A stretch of 64,000 bases of DNA from Thalassotalea sp. HSM 43 (GTDB taxonomy: Bacteria; Pseudomonadota; Gammaproteobacteria; Enterobacterales; Alteromonadaceae): the NCBI RefSeq assembly GCF_004752005.1, contig NZ_CP038493.1:3372302-3436301 (forward strand), written 5' to 3'. The notes under the pieces are model-generated. The model saw nothing but the letters and a program-made list of their open reading frames with translations, was not told the DNA's origin and did not search any database. The translations under genes were made by a program, and so were the position numbers. Shown one piece after another: positions 1 to 9,442 of this stretch. How positions within the stretch are numbered: the first letter of the stretch is position 1; each line of letters starts with the position of its first letter.

Positions 1-1082
1 ATTTAGTCGAATATCAGGTCGATGCGTTAATTATCGCTGGCGATGTCTTCGATCGTTCTGTGCCGCCAGCCGAAGCGGTGCAAATCCTTGATGACTTTAT
101 TAATGAAATTCAGCAGCTTAACGTGACCACTATAATGATCAGCGGTAATCATGATAGCGCCAAACGTCTTCGTTTTGGTGCTAAGCAAATGCAGCACGCT
201 GGCGTGCATATTCTTGCCGACTTAGCGGACATCGAACAACCTGTGATCGTCGAAAAAGCCGGTCAGAAAGTGGCTTTTTATGGCGTGCCATATCATGATC
301 CCAGTGAAGTGAGATTGACTTTTAAAGACGATGATAACGCACAAACAATTCGCAGTTACGATCAGGCTCACAGTTATTGCGCGCAACAAATATTAGCTCA
401 TAAAAATTTGCACCATAGTGATATGGCAGCGGTTTTAATTTCACATTGTTTTCTTGATGGCGCCAGTGAGTCTGATTCAGAACGACCATTATCGATAGGT
501 GGTGCAGACAGAGTGAGCTGGCAGCCTTTAGAGCCATTTGATTATGTTGCCCTTGGTCATTTACACGGACCACAATATAAGGGTAAGCCGCATATTCGCT
601 ACTCCGGCTCGTTATTAAAGTATTCATTTTCCGAATACAAACAACAAAAAGCGGTCACCTTGGTTGAATTAGAATCAGGCAAAGACATCGCCTTGACCTC
701 ACTACCATTAACCGCGAAACGCGACGTTAAAGTGCTCGAAGGCACCTTGCAACAATTAATAGAACAAGGCCAGAATCATATAACAGAGCATGGTAAAGCG
801 AGCGATGATTATTATCTTGCCAAACTAACCGATACTGAAATCATGCTTGATCCGATGGGGCAATTACGCTCTGTTTACCCAAATATTTTGCAACTCGAAC
901 GGGTTAATTTCGCTCAAAGTGAGCAGCAACATCAGCCAATTGCCTTTGACAATCAAAAATCCGAAGCCGATGTGTTCGCTGAATTTTATCAACAAGTGAT
1001 GGGCATGGATTTAAGTCAACCGCAACGTGACTTGTTACACAGCTGTATTGATCAAGCGAAACAACACCAGGAGGGCGAATAA
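1..1082 (+). CDS. sbcD: Exonuclease SbcCD subunit D, 5' end outside window
   Basis: Nuclease subunit of the SbcCD (Mre11-Rad50 type) complex, which opens hairpins and processes DNA ends. The reading frame is open from base 3, so the start codon lies upstream; an internal GTG at 60 is not the true start because the catalytic motif GDVFDR lies before it (fragment residues 13-18). Further calcineurin-like phosphoesterase motifs are GNHDS (about residue 48) and GHLHG (about residue 185), with a conserved SHCFLDG segment between them. About 360 residues are visible, against roughly 400 for the family, so only a short N-terminus is missing. The TAA stop overlaps the sbcC ATG by one base (TAATG), which implies translational coupling. 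Confidence 0.96.
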   Translation, partial: LVEYQVDALIIAGDVFDRSVPPAEAVQILDDFINEIQQLNVTTIMISGNHDSAKRLRFGAKQMQHAGVHILADLADIEQPVIVEKAGQKVAFYGVPYHDPSEVRLTFKDDDNAQTIRSYDQAHSYCAQQILAHKNLHHSDMAAVLISHCFLDGASESDSERPLSIGGADRVSWQPLEPFDYVALGHLHGPQYKGKPHIRYSGSLLKYSFSEYKQQKAVTLVELESGKDIALTSLPLTAKRDVKVLEGTLQQLIEQGQNHITEHGKASDDYYLAKLTDTEIMLDPMGQLRSVYPNILQLERVNFAQSEQQHQPIAFDNQKSEADVFAEFYQQVMGMDLSQPQRDLLHSCIDQAKQHQEGE

Positions 1083-4000
1083 TGAAACTGATTAATTTAA
1101 CCATCAGCGCATTCGGCCCTTTTGCAAAAACGCAGACAGTTGATTTTACCAGCCTAGGTGATAATCCGCTGTTTTTAATCGATGGTCCAACTGGCGCGGG
1201 TAAGTCTTCGGTGTTACATGCTATATGTTACGCCTTATATGGCGAAACGACCGACGAAGCGCGCAAAGAGCAGGGCATTCGCAGCGATCATGCCAGCGAT
1301 GATACCTTAACCTCGGTCGGTCTAGAATTTGCCATTAAAGACAAGCGCTATCGAATAACCCGCACACCTTCGCAAATGCGAGCGGGTAAACGCGGCGATA
1401 AATTGGTCAAACACAACGCCACCGCAGAATTATTGCAGTTGCTTGACGATGGCACAGAACAGCTGCTCGTCGCCAAAAAGAAAAAGGATGCCGACGAATA
1501 CATTTTGCAAATTGTCGGATTAAGCGTGGATCAGTTTCGCCAGGTCATGGTATTACCACAGGGCAAATTTCGCGAATTGTTACTGGCCAACTCAAGCGAC
1601 CGTCAAGCGATTTTATCGACGCTATTTGCCACTGACATTTATCAAAAAATTGAAACACAAATTAAAGAGCGTGCCCTGCAAATTGAACGCCAATACAGTC
1701 AATTTAAAAGTAAGATTGATGAAACCTTGAGCGAAGTGTTGGTCGACAGTAATGAACAACTGCAGGAAAAAATTGTACAGCAACAACAATTGTGCGAGCA
1801 GCAACAGCAAGCCAAACATATTGAAGACGCTAATCGTCAATTATGCTTAGGCCAATATAAAGATGGCGAAAGCCTAAGTAAGCAGTTTCAGTTGCATGCC
1901 ATAGCGACAGAAAAACTCACCGCAATCGAAAGCCAACGTGAGGCTATGCAGGCTTTAGCGCAGAAAATTGAACTGGCGTTAACCGCACAAAAAATTAAGC
2001 CGCAATTACAAGCGTTAGACCAGCTAAAGGCTGACGTTCAACAAATTGAAACGCAGAAAAAGGTGTGGCTAAACGAGCAACTTGAGCTTAACAAACAACA
2101 TCAACATGCCACACAGCAATGGCAATCGGCCAAACAACAACTGCAACAGCGGGATGAGATATTACATCGTATTGCGGGGTTAAAGTCCTTGCTACCAGTG
2201 CAGCAAAGCTTTGCCCAAACTCAGCAGTATTATCAAGACCACGATAAGGCATTGCAAGACGCACAATTATTACTGCAAAGCAAACAACAAGAGCATAAAT
2301 CCATTGCTGAGCGCAGTGAAAAAGGCCGTCTGTTAATTGAACAAAGCCAACAACAACTGGGCCAGCAAAACGAGTTAATGCTTGAATTGAAAAATTTACA
2401 GCAGCAAGCAATATTATTGGACGAACGAGATCAGCTCAATCAAAAGCTGATACGCACTCAAAACGATTTAACGCAAGCGCAACAGGCTTACCAGCAACAA
2501 TATCGACTATGGCAACAAGCTGAGCAGCATTATCATCAACAAGCGAGTCATTATCATGCCAATCAAGCGGCAGTATTGGCCGCTCAACTTGAGATAAACC
2601 AGCCATGTCCAGTGTGCGGTTCCGCTGTGCATCCTGCGCCATGTCAGGCAAGTGGCGATAACAGCGTTGATCAAGCAACGTTGGAGCAAGCACAAACAGC
2701 TTGGCAACAGCAGCAACAACGATTAGCAAAATCGGATACCAATCAACAGCAGCAACAGTTACTAAGTCAACAACTCGAACAACGTATTGCACAAATTAAT
2801 CAACAGCTTAAAGAGCAATTTGCTGATAGATTCTCCGCCGATAGGGTTGAGGTAAGGCAGCATGTTAGTCGGCTGGAGCTGCGTATTCAGGAGTTGACGA
2901 CGGTTGCCGATAACATCAAAAAATGGCAAATAAACCAGCAAAAAATGAGTGAATCATTAGCGCCGCTTGCCCAGAATATTGAACAATTAAACCAACAATT
3001 GCCTACGCTGGTTGCTGCCAAAGCCAGTGCCCAACAAGCACTGCAACAAGCCAGTGAGACGCTTGCTGAAAAATACCGTACAGCGGGCGTATTAGAGGCC
3101 GAAATAGCCGAATTGACAGCACAAATAGCTCAGTTAGAACAAACTCATGACGAGACTGAAAAAGCGGTGCAGGCACTGTTGCAACAAGTCACCGCAATCA
3201 ATGCACATATTGATCAGGGCAAGCAGAATATAGCGACGGTATCCGCACGTCTTAATACACAACAGCAAGTGTGGTTAGCGGCGCTAGAGCAACATGGTTT
3301 TGCTAATGAGCAGGCGTTTAAAGTGGTCGAACTCGATGAACAGCAGGTTGCTGCCTTGCAGCAACAACTTACCCAGCACAAAGAGCAACGCCAGCAAATA
3401 AAAGGCCAAATTAGTGCTCTGGCGCAACAGCTTGAGGACAAGCAACAACCCAATCTAGACGCATTGCAACAAAAGCTCGACCTTGCCCAGCAGAACTTAA
3501 TTGCCGCAGAACAGCTGCTTTCACAAACCACAATGCAGCATAACCGTTTACGTGATGCGCAACGTAAAATCAGCGCCATTGAAGATCAACAAAGTGACAA
3601 TAAACGTCAATATGAGGTGATAGGAAATCTGGCTTTGGCGGCGTCTGGTCGTGGCAACGTAAGGGTGTCATTAGAACGCTTCGTTCTCGCCGACTTACTC
3701 GACAGTGTGTTAGCCATTGCCTCGAAACGATTGCACCTGATGAGTCGTGGCCAATATCAATTAATACGTCAAGACGAAAGTGCGCAGAAGCGCAATGTCA
3801 CAGCGGGCTTAGATTTGGCGGTATTTGATAGTTACAGTAGCAAAGCAAGGCCGGTTGCAACCTTATCTGGTGGCGAATCGTTTATGGCGTCTTTGGCGCT
3901 GGCGTTGGCGCTAAGTGACGTGGTTCAGCAGCGCTCAGGAGGAATCGTGCTCGATACCTTGTTTATCGACGAAGGTTTTGGCAGCTTAGATCAAGACTCA

Positions 4001-4153
4001 CTGCAGTTGGCCATTCAAACCTTAGTTGATTTACAGGCAACGGGTCGCACTATCGGCATCATATCCCATGTCAGTGAGCTAAAAGAACAAATGGCTAAGC
4101 GAATCGATGTTAAGAGTCAGCGTGATGGCAGTGCTATTAGCATGACGGTGTAA
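1082..4153 (+). CDS. sbcC: Exonuclease SbcCD subunit C
   Basis: Rad50-like SMC-family ATPase that partners SbcD in DNA end processing. The 1023 residues show Walker A GPTGAGKS at about 35-42, a very long Gln-rich coiled coil, the zinc hook C509-P-V-C512 in the middle, the ABC signature LSGGE near 927 and a Walker B/D-loop segment (LFIDEGFGSLD) near 957. The length and the central hook are typical of the family. The many CAA/CAG codons reflect the Q-rich coiled coil. It is the second gene of the sbcDC operon and is followed by a strong bidirectional terminator. Confidence 0.97.
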   Translation: MKLINLTISAFGPFAKTQTVDFTSLGDNPLFLIDGPTGAGKSSVLHAICYALYGETTDEARKEQGIRSDHASDDTLTSVGLEFAIKDKRYRITRTPSQMRAGKRGDKLVKHNATAELLQLLDDGTEQLLVAKKKKDADEYILQIVGLSVDQFRQVMVLPQGKFRELLLANSSDRQAILSTLFATDIYQKIETQIKERALQIERQYSQFKSKIDETLSEVLVDSNEQLQEKIVQQQQLCEQQQQAKHIEDANRQLCLGQYKDGESLSKQFQLHAIATEKLTAIESQREAMQALAQKIELALTAQKIKPQLQALDQLKADVQQIETQKKVWLNEQLELNKQHQHATQQWQSAKQQLQQRDEILHRIAGLKSLLPVQQSFAQTQQYYQDHDKALQDAQLLLQSKQQEHKSIAERSEKGRLLIEQSQQQLGQQNELMLELKNLQQQAILLDERDQLNQKLIRTQNDLTQAQQAYQQQYRLWQQAEQHYHQQASHYHANQAAVLAAQLEINQPCPVCGSAVHPAPCQASGDNSVDQATLEQAQTAWQQQQQRLAKSDTNQQQQQLLSQQLEQRIAQINQQLKEQFADRFSADRVEVRQHVSRLELRIQELTTVADNIKKWQINQQKMSESLAPLAQNIEQLNQQLPTLVAAKASAQQALQQASETLAEKYRTAGVLEAEIAELTAQIAQLEQTHDETEKAVQALLQQVTAINAHIDQGKQNIATVSARLNTQQQVWLAALEQHGFANEQAFKVVELDEQQVAALQQQLTQHKEQRQQIKGQISALAQQLEDKQQPNLDALQQKLDLAQQNLIAAEQLLSQTTMQHNRLRDAQRKISAIEDQQSDNKRQYEVIGNLALAASGRGNVRVSLERFVLADLLDSVLAIASKRLHLMSRGQYQLIRQDESAQKRNVTAGLDLAVFDSYSSKARPVATLSGGESFMASLALALALSDVVQQRSGGIVLDTLFIDEGFGSLDQDSLQLAIQTLVDLQATGRTIGIISHVSELKEQMAKRIDVKSQRDGSAISMTV

Positions 4154-4186
4154 CCCATAAGCCGTTACGTCCGCCAGTGATAAAAA

Positions 4187-4208
4187 AAAGGGGCCACTAG
4201 GCCCCTTT
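4187..4208. terminator. Bidirectional intrinsic terminator, sbcC/dsbB
   Basis: A perfect 9-bp stem (AAAGGGGCC/GGCCCCTTT) with a 4-nt loop lies between the convergent sbcC and dsbB stops. A- and T-rich flanks make it usable from both sides. Confidence 0.85.
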
Positions 4209-4225
4209 GTCGTAATATATGACCA

Positions 4226-4747
4226 TTATTTTTTAAATAATTGGGACACTCTGCTGATAAAGAAAATCGCAAACAATACGGTGTAAACACCATAGACAAC
4301 GACCATCCATTGCGGCATCGAGTAGCCGAGGAATTGCCAGCTTATTTCACCACAGTCACCAGTGGCTTCGAATAATGATGGTATCCATTCGTGCAGTGGC
4401 ATCCAGCTTGGGAAATTAGGCACCAGATCACAGGTGTAAAACAGCGAGCCTGCATTGGCTTGAATTTCAACGTGCTCAACCGCCAGAGCTAAACCCCAAA
4501 TGGCACCAACCGCCCAGATAGCAAAGCCGATTAATCGTAGCAAGGTATATTTGTTGCCAACGGCACCAATGACACCGGCCACCATGATCGCCAAAATGGC
4601 AACGCGTTGATAAATACACATGATGCATGGTTCTAGCTTCATGCCGTATTGAAAGTAAAGAGCGCTAAGCTCGAGTCCAAGCGCCGATAACGCTAATAGC
4701 CACCAAGAAAGCGGGTTGAGAACAAAGTCGTTTAATTTTTTAAGCAT
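4226..4747 (-). CDS. dsbB: Disulfide bond formation protein DsbB
   Basis: Inner-membrane quinone reductase that reoxidises periplasmic DsbA. The 173-residue protein has four predicted membrane segments. Both redox cysteine pairs are in the expected loops: C41-I-M-C44 after the first helix, and C106/C132 in the second periplasmic loop, close to the E. coli positions. The conserved arginine follows the first pair (CIYQR). It lies downstream of nhaB on the same strand, an arrangement also seen in E. coli, but a terminator between them suggests separate transcription. Confidence 0.95.
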   Translation of the reverse strand: MLKKLNDFVLNPLSWWLLALSALGLELSALYFQYGMKLEPCIMCIYQRVAILAIMVAGVIGAVGNKYTLLRLIGFAIWAVGAIWGLALAVEHVEIQANAGSLFYTCDLVPNFPSWMPLHEWIPSLFEATGDCGEISWQFLGYSMPQWMVVVYGVYTVLFAIFFISRVSQLFKK

Positions 4748-4862
4748 TAACTTCCTGCCTGTTAAGTATTTTTATATAACGATTATGTTAGAAAATTATC
4801 TCAGCAAACAATACGGTGATTGCTGATCTTAATCAACAATTTAACGGCATTTTAGCCATAAA

Positions 4863-4885
4863 AAAAGCGCCAATTAGGCGCTTTT
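4863..4885 (-). terminator. Intrinsic terminator after nhaB
   Basis: Stem AAAAGCGCC/GGCGCTTTT (9 bp, 5-nt loop), followed on the minus strand by a U-run. It lies 14 bp beyond the nhaB stop and separates nhaB from dsbB. Confidence 0.8.
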
Positions 4886-4898
4886 CTGTAAGTAATGA

Positions 4899-6485
4899 TT
4901 AATGGCCTGAGTCGCCACTGCCATCTACGATAGAATGATGCTCAATAATGCCCATCTCATAAAACAGGTCGGTATATTCAACCAACATCCCTGATTGAAT
5001 GGTAATCAAACCAACTATCGTTAAGACAATGGTATACGGTAAAGCCATGTAAACCATTCGGCCATATGACAAGCGAATCAGCGGCGCTAAGGCAGAGGTT
5101 AACAAGAATAAGAATGCCGCTTGACCGTTTGGTGTTGCAACCGATGGCAAGTTGGTACCTGTATTAATGGCAACCGCTAACATATCAAATTGGTCTCGAG
5201 TAATCTGGCCTTCAATTAAGGCATTCTTCACTTCGGTAATATAAACCGTACCAACAAAGACGTTATCACTGACCATCGACAAGAAGCCATTGGCGAGATA
5301 GAACATAACCAACTGCATATCGCCTTCAAAGGTTAGCACCCAAGCAATCACAGGCGTAAACAATTGCTGGTCAATAATAACCGCAACCACCGCAAAAAAT
5401 ACCGCTAATAGCGCGGTAAACGGTAGCGCCTCTTCAAAAGCGTGGCCGATTTGATGCTCTTCTATGACACCAGTAAATGCCGTGGCAAGAATAATGACCG
5501 TTAGACCAATCAGACCAACGGACGCCAAATGCAGCGCCAAAGCGATAACCAACCAAAGCGCAATAACACCTTGGGCAACCAATTTCATATTGTCCGCTCG
5601 GGTACGTGATGCCGTTTCATCTTCATCAAAATCTACCAGAATCTTGCGTACATTGTCTGGCAAATGAACACCGTATGAGAACCATTTAAACTTCTCAAGC
5701 AAAACACAGGTGAGCAAACCGGCAATCAATACAGGGATGGTCACAGGCGACATACGAATCGCAAATTCGATAAATTCCCAGCCCGACTGCTCAGCAATAA
5801 TCAAGTTTTGTGGCTCACCAACCTTGGTCATTACCCCACCTAACGCTGTACCAACACCCGCATGCATTAATAGGTTTCTTAGGTAGGCGCGAAATTGTTC
5901 TAGATCTTGACGAGAATAATCCGGCAATTCGTCATCGCTGGTTGAATCGTGATTATGGGAATGGTGCTTGCCTGAGGCGACTTTGTGATAGACCGAGTAA
6001 AAGCCTACGGCAACACTGATGATAACTGCGATAACGGTTAATGCGTCCAAGAAAGCCGACAAAAATGCACTGGCGAAACAGAACATAAATGACACCACAA
6101 TCTTAGAGCGAATTTTGGTTATGATTTTAGTAAACATCACCAGCAGCAAGTTTTTCATGAAATAAATGCCGGCAACCATAAAGATCAGTAGCAACAGTAC
6201 TTCAAGATTCACTTCAATTTCATGCAACACCTGACTGCTCGTCGTCATGCCAATTGCAACAGCCTGAATAGCTAACAAACCACCAGGTTGCAACGGATAA
6301 CATTTTAGAGCCATGGCCAAGGTAAAGATAAACTCAAGGACCAATGCCCAACCTGCTATATAAGGTGAGATAAAGAAAAACAGGATAGGGTTGAGGATTA
6401 AAAAACCGACAATCGTCAGCTTATACCATTGTGGTGCTTGCCCCAGAAAGTTCTTAAACAGAGCTTGTGAGTAGGATTGTTGCAT
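4899..6485 (-). CDS. nhaB: Na+/H+ antiporter NhaB
   Basis: Inner-membrane antiporter that expels Na+ in exchange for H+, important for pH and salt tolerance in a marine cell. The 528 residues match the NhaB family length and consist of about 10-12 hydrophobic segments. A His/Asp-rich cytoplasmic loop (about residues 170-190) is locally distinctive. The intact C-terminal half includes the conserved [17 protein letters not shown] block. It is divergent from fadR and upstream of dsbB, as in E. coli. The minus-strand ATG at 6485 begins with Met-Gln-Gln and no better start is seen. Confidence 0.95.
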   Translation of the reverse strand: MQQSYSQALFKNFLGQAPQWYKLTIVGFLILNPILFFFISPYIAGWALVLEFIFTLAMALKCYPLQPGGLLAIQAVAIGMTTSSQVLHEIEVNLEVLLLLIFMVAGIYFMKNLLLVMFTKIITKIRSKIVVSFMFCFASAFLSAFLDALTVIAVIISVAVGFYSVYHKVASGKHHSHNHDSTSDDELPDYSRQDLEQFRAYLRNLLMHAGVGTALGGVMTKVGEPQNLIIAEQSGWEFIEFAIRMSPVTIPVLIAGLLTCVLLEKFKWFSYGVHLPDNVRKILVDFDEDETASRTRADNMKLVAQGVIALWLVIALALHLASVGLIGLTVIILATAFTGVIEEHQIGHAFEEALPFTALLAVFFAVVAVIIDQQLFTPVIAWVLTFEGDMQLVMFYLANGFLSMVSDNVFVGTVYITEVKNALIEGQITRDQFDMLAVAINTGTNLPSVATPNGQAAFLFLLTSALAPLIRLSYGRMVYMALPYTIVLTIVGLITIQSGMLVEYTDLFYEMGIIEHHSIVDGSGDSGH

Positions 6486-6793
6486 GCCGCAGCCTCTAGT
6501 TACTCGGTACTAAATAAGTTTTGTACGAAATTTAATCACCAATTACAGTGTTTTACAGACATTTGTACAAATATAGGTGGTATTTTTTTAAAGCGCCCGT
6601 ATTTTAAAGTACTGATAGCATTCGGTAAACTGCTAATTAGCTTTTATTAACGAAATTTAACGAGATTTAACGAGTATTTTACCTTGACAGAGTCTGGTAC
6701 AATCAGTTTATATAAGCACTAACATATCAACAGTTTTTTGGGTCCAAGCAACATCCGTTGTTATTAAAGTTGGACCTAGCGATGGAATAATAA
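6486..6793. other. Divergent nhaB-fadR intergenic region
   Basis: This 308-bp A+T-rich space carries the fadR promoter with an embedded FadR-like site (annotated separately) and presumably the nhaB promoter. Short repeated AACGA(A/G)ATTTAACGA-type sequence occurs at about 6650-6673. No ORF is supported. Confidence 0.6.
6684..6714 (+). promoter_or_regulatory. fadR promoter with internal FadR-like operator
   Basis: A perfect -35 TTGACA (6684-6689) is followed by T/A-rich -10 candidates at 6707-6714. The spacer region 6692-6708 reads GTCTGGTACAATCAGTT, which matches the E. coli FadR consensus AACTGGTCGGACCAGTT at 11 of 17 positions (12 on the opposite strand). Binding there would block the promoter, consistent with autoregulation. 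This is inferred from sequence only; the -10 is not well defined. Confidence 0.5.
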
Positions 6794-7504
6794 ATGATTA
6801 TAAAAGCTCAAAGTCCAGCAGGGTTTGCAGAACAATATATTGTTGAATCTATCTGGAACGGTGGCTTCCCACCTGGATCTATATTGCCTGCCGAGAGAGA
6901 GTTATCTGAGCTGATCGGCGTTACTCGTACCACCTTGCGTGAAGTCCTACAGCGACTCGCTCGCGATGGTTGGTTAACGATTCAGCATGGTAAACCAACT
7001 AAAGTAAATAATTTTTGGGAAACATGTGGTCTAAATATCCTTGGCCGATTAGCCGAGCTAGACCAAGAAGGTATTCCTGATCTGGTTGAAAACTTATTGT
7101 CGGCTCGTACCAATATCAGTGCGATCTATATTCGTGGCGCGATAAAAAACAACCCTGATAAAGTGATTGAGTTGTTAGAAAATGCCATTGATGCATCCGA
7201 TGACGGCGAAACATTCGCTGAAAAAGATTACCAATTGCACCATGACTTAGCGCTGGCATCGAATAATCCAATCTATGTTTTGGTTCTTAATGGTTTTAAA
7301 AATCTATATTCGCGCTTGGGTGGTATTTATTTTGCCAACCAAAATGCACGACAAATCAGTATTGATTTTTATAAGCGTTTGATTGAACTCGCTAAGCAAG
7401 GTGAATTTACCGAATCAGTGTATGCGGTTCGTGAACACGGATTAATGCAAATTCCAGTTTGGAATGAAATTAAAGATCAGGTATTAACTGAGCTTGCCCA
7501 ATAA
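6794..7504 (+). CDS. fadR: Fatty acid metabolism transcriptional regulator FadR
   Basis: GntR-family regulator that represses beta-oxidation genes and activates unsaturated fatty acid synthesis; long-chain acyl-CoA releases it from DNA. The 236 residues show an N-terminal winged helix (about 8-75, with [20 protein letters not shown]) and the all-helical FadR C-terminal acyl-CoA domain. Length and divergence from nhaB match E. coli. A likely target site upstream of fadE is present in this same window at 56400-56416. Confidence 0.95.
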   Translation: MIIKAQSPAGFAEQYIVESIWNGGFPPGSILPAERELSELIGVTRTTLREVLQRLARDGWLTIQHGKPTKVNNFWETCGLNILGRLAELDQEGIPDLVENLLSARTNISAIYIRGAIKNNPDKVIELLENAIDASDDGETFAEKDYQLHHDLALASNNPIYVLVLNGFKNLYSRLGGIYFANQNARQISIDFYKRLIELAKQGEFTESVYAVREHGLMQIPVWNEIKDQVLTELAQ

Positions 7505-7545
7505 GCAGTTATTCAACTCTTATAGATAAAAGTGATCTAAAAAAT

Positions 7546-7577
7546 AACGACAATCGTTGAAAAGCGGTTGTCGTTTT
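7546..7577 (+). terminator. Intrinsic terminator after fadR
   Basis: An 11-bp stem (AACGACAATCG/CGGTTGTCGTT with one G-U pair) with an 8-nt loop is followed by TTTT. It lies about 40 bp after the fadR stop and before grxD. Confidence 0.75.
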
Positions 7578-7661
7578 ACCTTAAACCCTAGTAAACTAGT
7601 CAGACTTTTAATTGGTGCGCTTTCCTTGTGCCTGGCGCAGGCAAGATTGTTAGAGGAATCT

Positions 7662-7994
7662 ATGGAAACTATCGAAAAAATCAAACAGCAAATTGCTGAA
7701 AATCCTATTTTAATTTTTATGAAAGGTTCACCTAAGCTACCGAGTTGTGGTTTTTCATCGCAAGCCTCTCAGGCATTGATGTCATGTGGTGAGAAATTTG
7801 CTTACGTTGATATTCTTCAAAACCCAGATATTCGCGCAGAACTGCCAAAATATGCAAACTGGCCAACTTTCCCACAGTTATGGGTAGATGGTGAGCTTGT
7901 AGGTGGTTGTGACATTATTTTAGAAATGTTTCAACAAGGTGAACTACAGCCTTTGATCAAAGAAACAGCAGAAAAATATAAAGACGCAGAATAA
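7662..7994 (+). CDS. grxD: Monothiol glutaredoxin Grx4 (GrxD)
   Basis: Monothiol glutaredoxin that binds and transfers a [2Fe-2S] cluster with glutathione and BolA partners. The protein is 110 residues with the CGFS active site at C29-S32, a KGSPKLPSCGFS context, the WPTFPQLWVDGELVGG segment and the GGCDI motif. The frame is open further upstream from 7557, but those residues do not belong to the family; the ATG at 7662 is preceded by AGAGGA about 5 nt away and gives the normal length. rnt lies nearby, as in E. coli. Confidence 0.95.
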   Translation: METIEKIKQQIAENPILIFMKGSPKLPSCGFSSQASQALMSCGEKFAYVDILQNPDIRAELPKYANWPTFPQLWVDGELVGGCDIILEMFQQGELQPLIKETAEKYKDAE

Positions 7995-8125
7995 TTCAAT
8001 AAAGAGCTTGTAATTGCGATAATCATCGCCATATTTAATTACAGGTTTATTGCGCAATATATTGTTGCGCCAAATAATAATTTTATTTAGCTAAATCATT
8101 AGCGTTAACGAAAATGGAGAAAACC

Positions 8126-8731
8126 ATGAGTGTATTAGTAGGTCGTTCAGCACCTGACTTTACTGCTGCAGCTGTACTAGGAAGCGGTGAAATTGTTGAT
8201 AACTTTAACTTAAGCGAAGCCATCAAAGGCAAAAAAGCAGTTATCTTTTTCTATCCACTAGACTTCACCTTTGTATGTCCTTCTGAGTTGATCGCATTCG
8301 ATCACCGTATGGATGATTTCAAGAGCCGTGGCGTTGAAGTAATCGGTGTTTCTATCGATTCTCAATTCTCTCACAATGCATGGCGTAACACGCCAGTAAA
8401 CGAAGGTGGTATTGGTCCAGTTCAATACACTCTAGTTGCTGACGTTAAACACGAAATCTGTCAAGCATACGATGTTGAGCACCCAGAAGCTGGTGTTGCT
8501 TTCCGTGGTTCTTTCCTAATCGATGAAGAAGGTAATGTTCGCCACCAAGTGGTTAACGATCTTCCATTAGGTCGTAACGTTGACGAGATGTTGCGTATGA
8601 TTGATGCACTTTCTTTCCACCAAGAGCACGGCGAAGTATGTCCAGCGGGTTGGAACAAAGGTGACAAAGGTATGACGGCCTCTCCAGAAGGTGTTGCATC
8701 TTACCTTTCTGACAATGCTGACGAATTATAA
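8126..8731 (+). CDS. Typical 2-Cys peroxiredoxin (AhpC/Prx1 class)
   Basis: Thiol peroxidase that reduces H2O2 and organic peroxides. The 201 residues contain the peroxidatic cysteine C51 in FYPLDFTFVCPSE and the resolving cysteine C172 in GEVCPAGW, with the C-terminal YF-like region replaced by a SYLSDNADEL tail. An ATG also exists four codons upstream at 8114, but GGAG at 8116-8119 is well placed for 8126, so I chose the shorter start. It is monocistronic with a strong terminator. The regularised codon usage relative to its neighbours suggests high expression. Confidence 0.93.
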   Translation: MSVLVGRSAPDFTAAAVLGSGEIVDNFNLSEAIKGKKAVIFFYPLDFTFVCPSELIAFDHRMDDFKSRGVEVIGVSIDSQFSHNAWRNTPVNEGGIGPVQYTLVADVKHEICQAYDVEHPEAGVAFRGSFLIDEEGNVRHQVVNDLPLGRNVDEMLRMIDALSFHQEHGEVCPAGWNKGDKGMTASPEGVASYLSDNADEL

Positions 8732-8753
8732 GCATTAATTTAAACATTTTTGC

Positions 8754-8784
8754 AAAAGCTGCTTTTTTAAGCAGCTTTTTTTTT
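8754..8784 (+). terminator. Intrinsic terminator after peroxiredoxin
   Basis: An 11-bp perfect stem (AAAAGCTGCTT/AAGCAGCTTTT) with a TTTT loop, followed by a long T-run. It lies 22 bp after the stop. Confidence 0.88.
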
Positions 8785-8895
8785 GTAGACTAGAATAAGG
8801 AAGTAGGGAGTAATAACCTTCCTGCGCGTTTATTTACCTGACATTAGTTTCAATGTCGTAAGGGGTAAAATAATAACGGATCATGGAATGACAAT

Positions 8896-9285
8896 ATGAG
8901 ACTAAGTAAACCTATCTATGAAAAGCTACCGCTGATTTATTTCGGAGCCAGCGTTGCGCTTTTTTTTCGCTTCGATGATATCATCGCCCATATCTCGGCT
9001 TTATTGTTATATGTCGCTTCAGCAATGGTGTCGGTTATGCGTTCAGACTATCGACGTCAAACCCGTATAAGTAAAACTGTGCCTGGCTTGCGTTTGCCAC
9101 AATTCGTCTACGAGTATTATCCTTGGGCTTTTATTGCGGTATCGATTGTCTTGGTAAAATATAAGGCCGACGCCATTGGTATTGGCATCGCTTTACCATT
9201 GGCATTGTTTGCATTAAAAATTATGTATGTACGACGTCAATCTAGACGGATAAACTTGATGCGTTACGGCGCGAAAAGCTCTTAA
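8896..9285 (+). CDS. Small membrane protein of unknown function
   Basis: A 129-residue protein I do not recognise. It has about three to four hydrophobic segments: roughly 12-25, 30-48, 75-88 and 95-108. A basic connector (RSDYRRQTRISK) and a basic C-terminus (MYVRRQSRRINLMRYG) favour an inner-membrane location with those parts cytoplasmic. The ATG follows a weak ribosome site. It stands alone between the peroxiredoxin terminator and the convergent rnt gene, so context gives no function. Confidence 0.65.
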   Translation: MRLSKPIYEKLPLIYFGASVALFFRFDDIIAHISALLLYVASAMVSVMRSDYRRQTRISKTVPGLRLPQFVYEYYPWAFIAVSIVLVKYKADAIGIGIALPLALFALKIMYVRRQSRRINLMRYGAKSS

Positions 9286-9319
9286 CCAAATACGGTTAAT
9301 CACATATATAGAAGTGTAT

Positions 9320-9384
9320 ACCTATGCTTTGTTGTGGCCAATTTGTGCCCAGTTAGGCCCAGTTAGGCCCAGTTAGGCATAGGT
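9320..9384. repeat. Tandem 10-bp repeat enclosed by an 8-bp inverted repeat
   Basis: Three perfect consecutive copies of CCCAGTTAGG occupy 9348-9377. They lie inside a longer inverted repeat, ACCTATGC (9320-9327) and GCATAGGT (9377-9384). The element lies between the convergent small membrane gene and rnt, about 60 bp beyond the rnt stop. It may form a large stem-loop; no role is known. Confidence 0.7.
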
Positions 9385-9442
9385 GCATGATACGTACGGG
9401 TTTGGTTGCGTATGAGTTATTACATTGGTGAAACAGCTAATG

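Noticed and set aside
7557-7661. N-terminal extension of GrxD
   Set aside because: It overlaps the fadR terminator, lacks a ribosome site and is not found in Grx4-type proteins.
9348-9380. GTTAGGC repeats as integron attC/attI core sites
   Set aside because: GTTAGGC fits the core consensus, but the copies are in direct tandem at 10 bp, with no R''/L'' partner sites of attC spacing, no cassette genes and no integrase.
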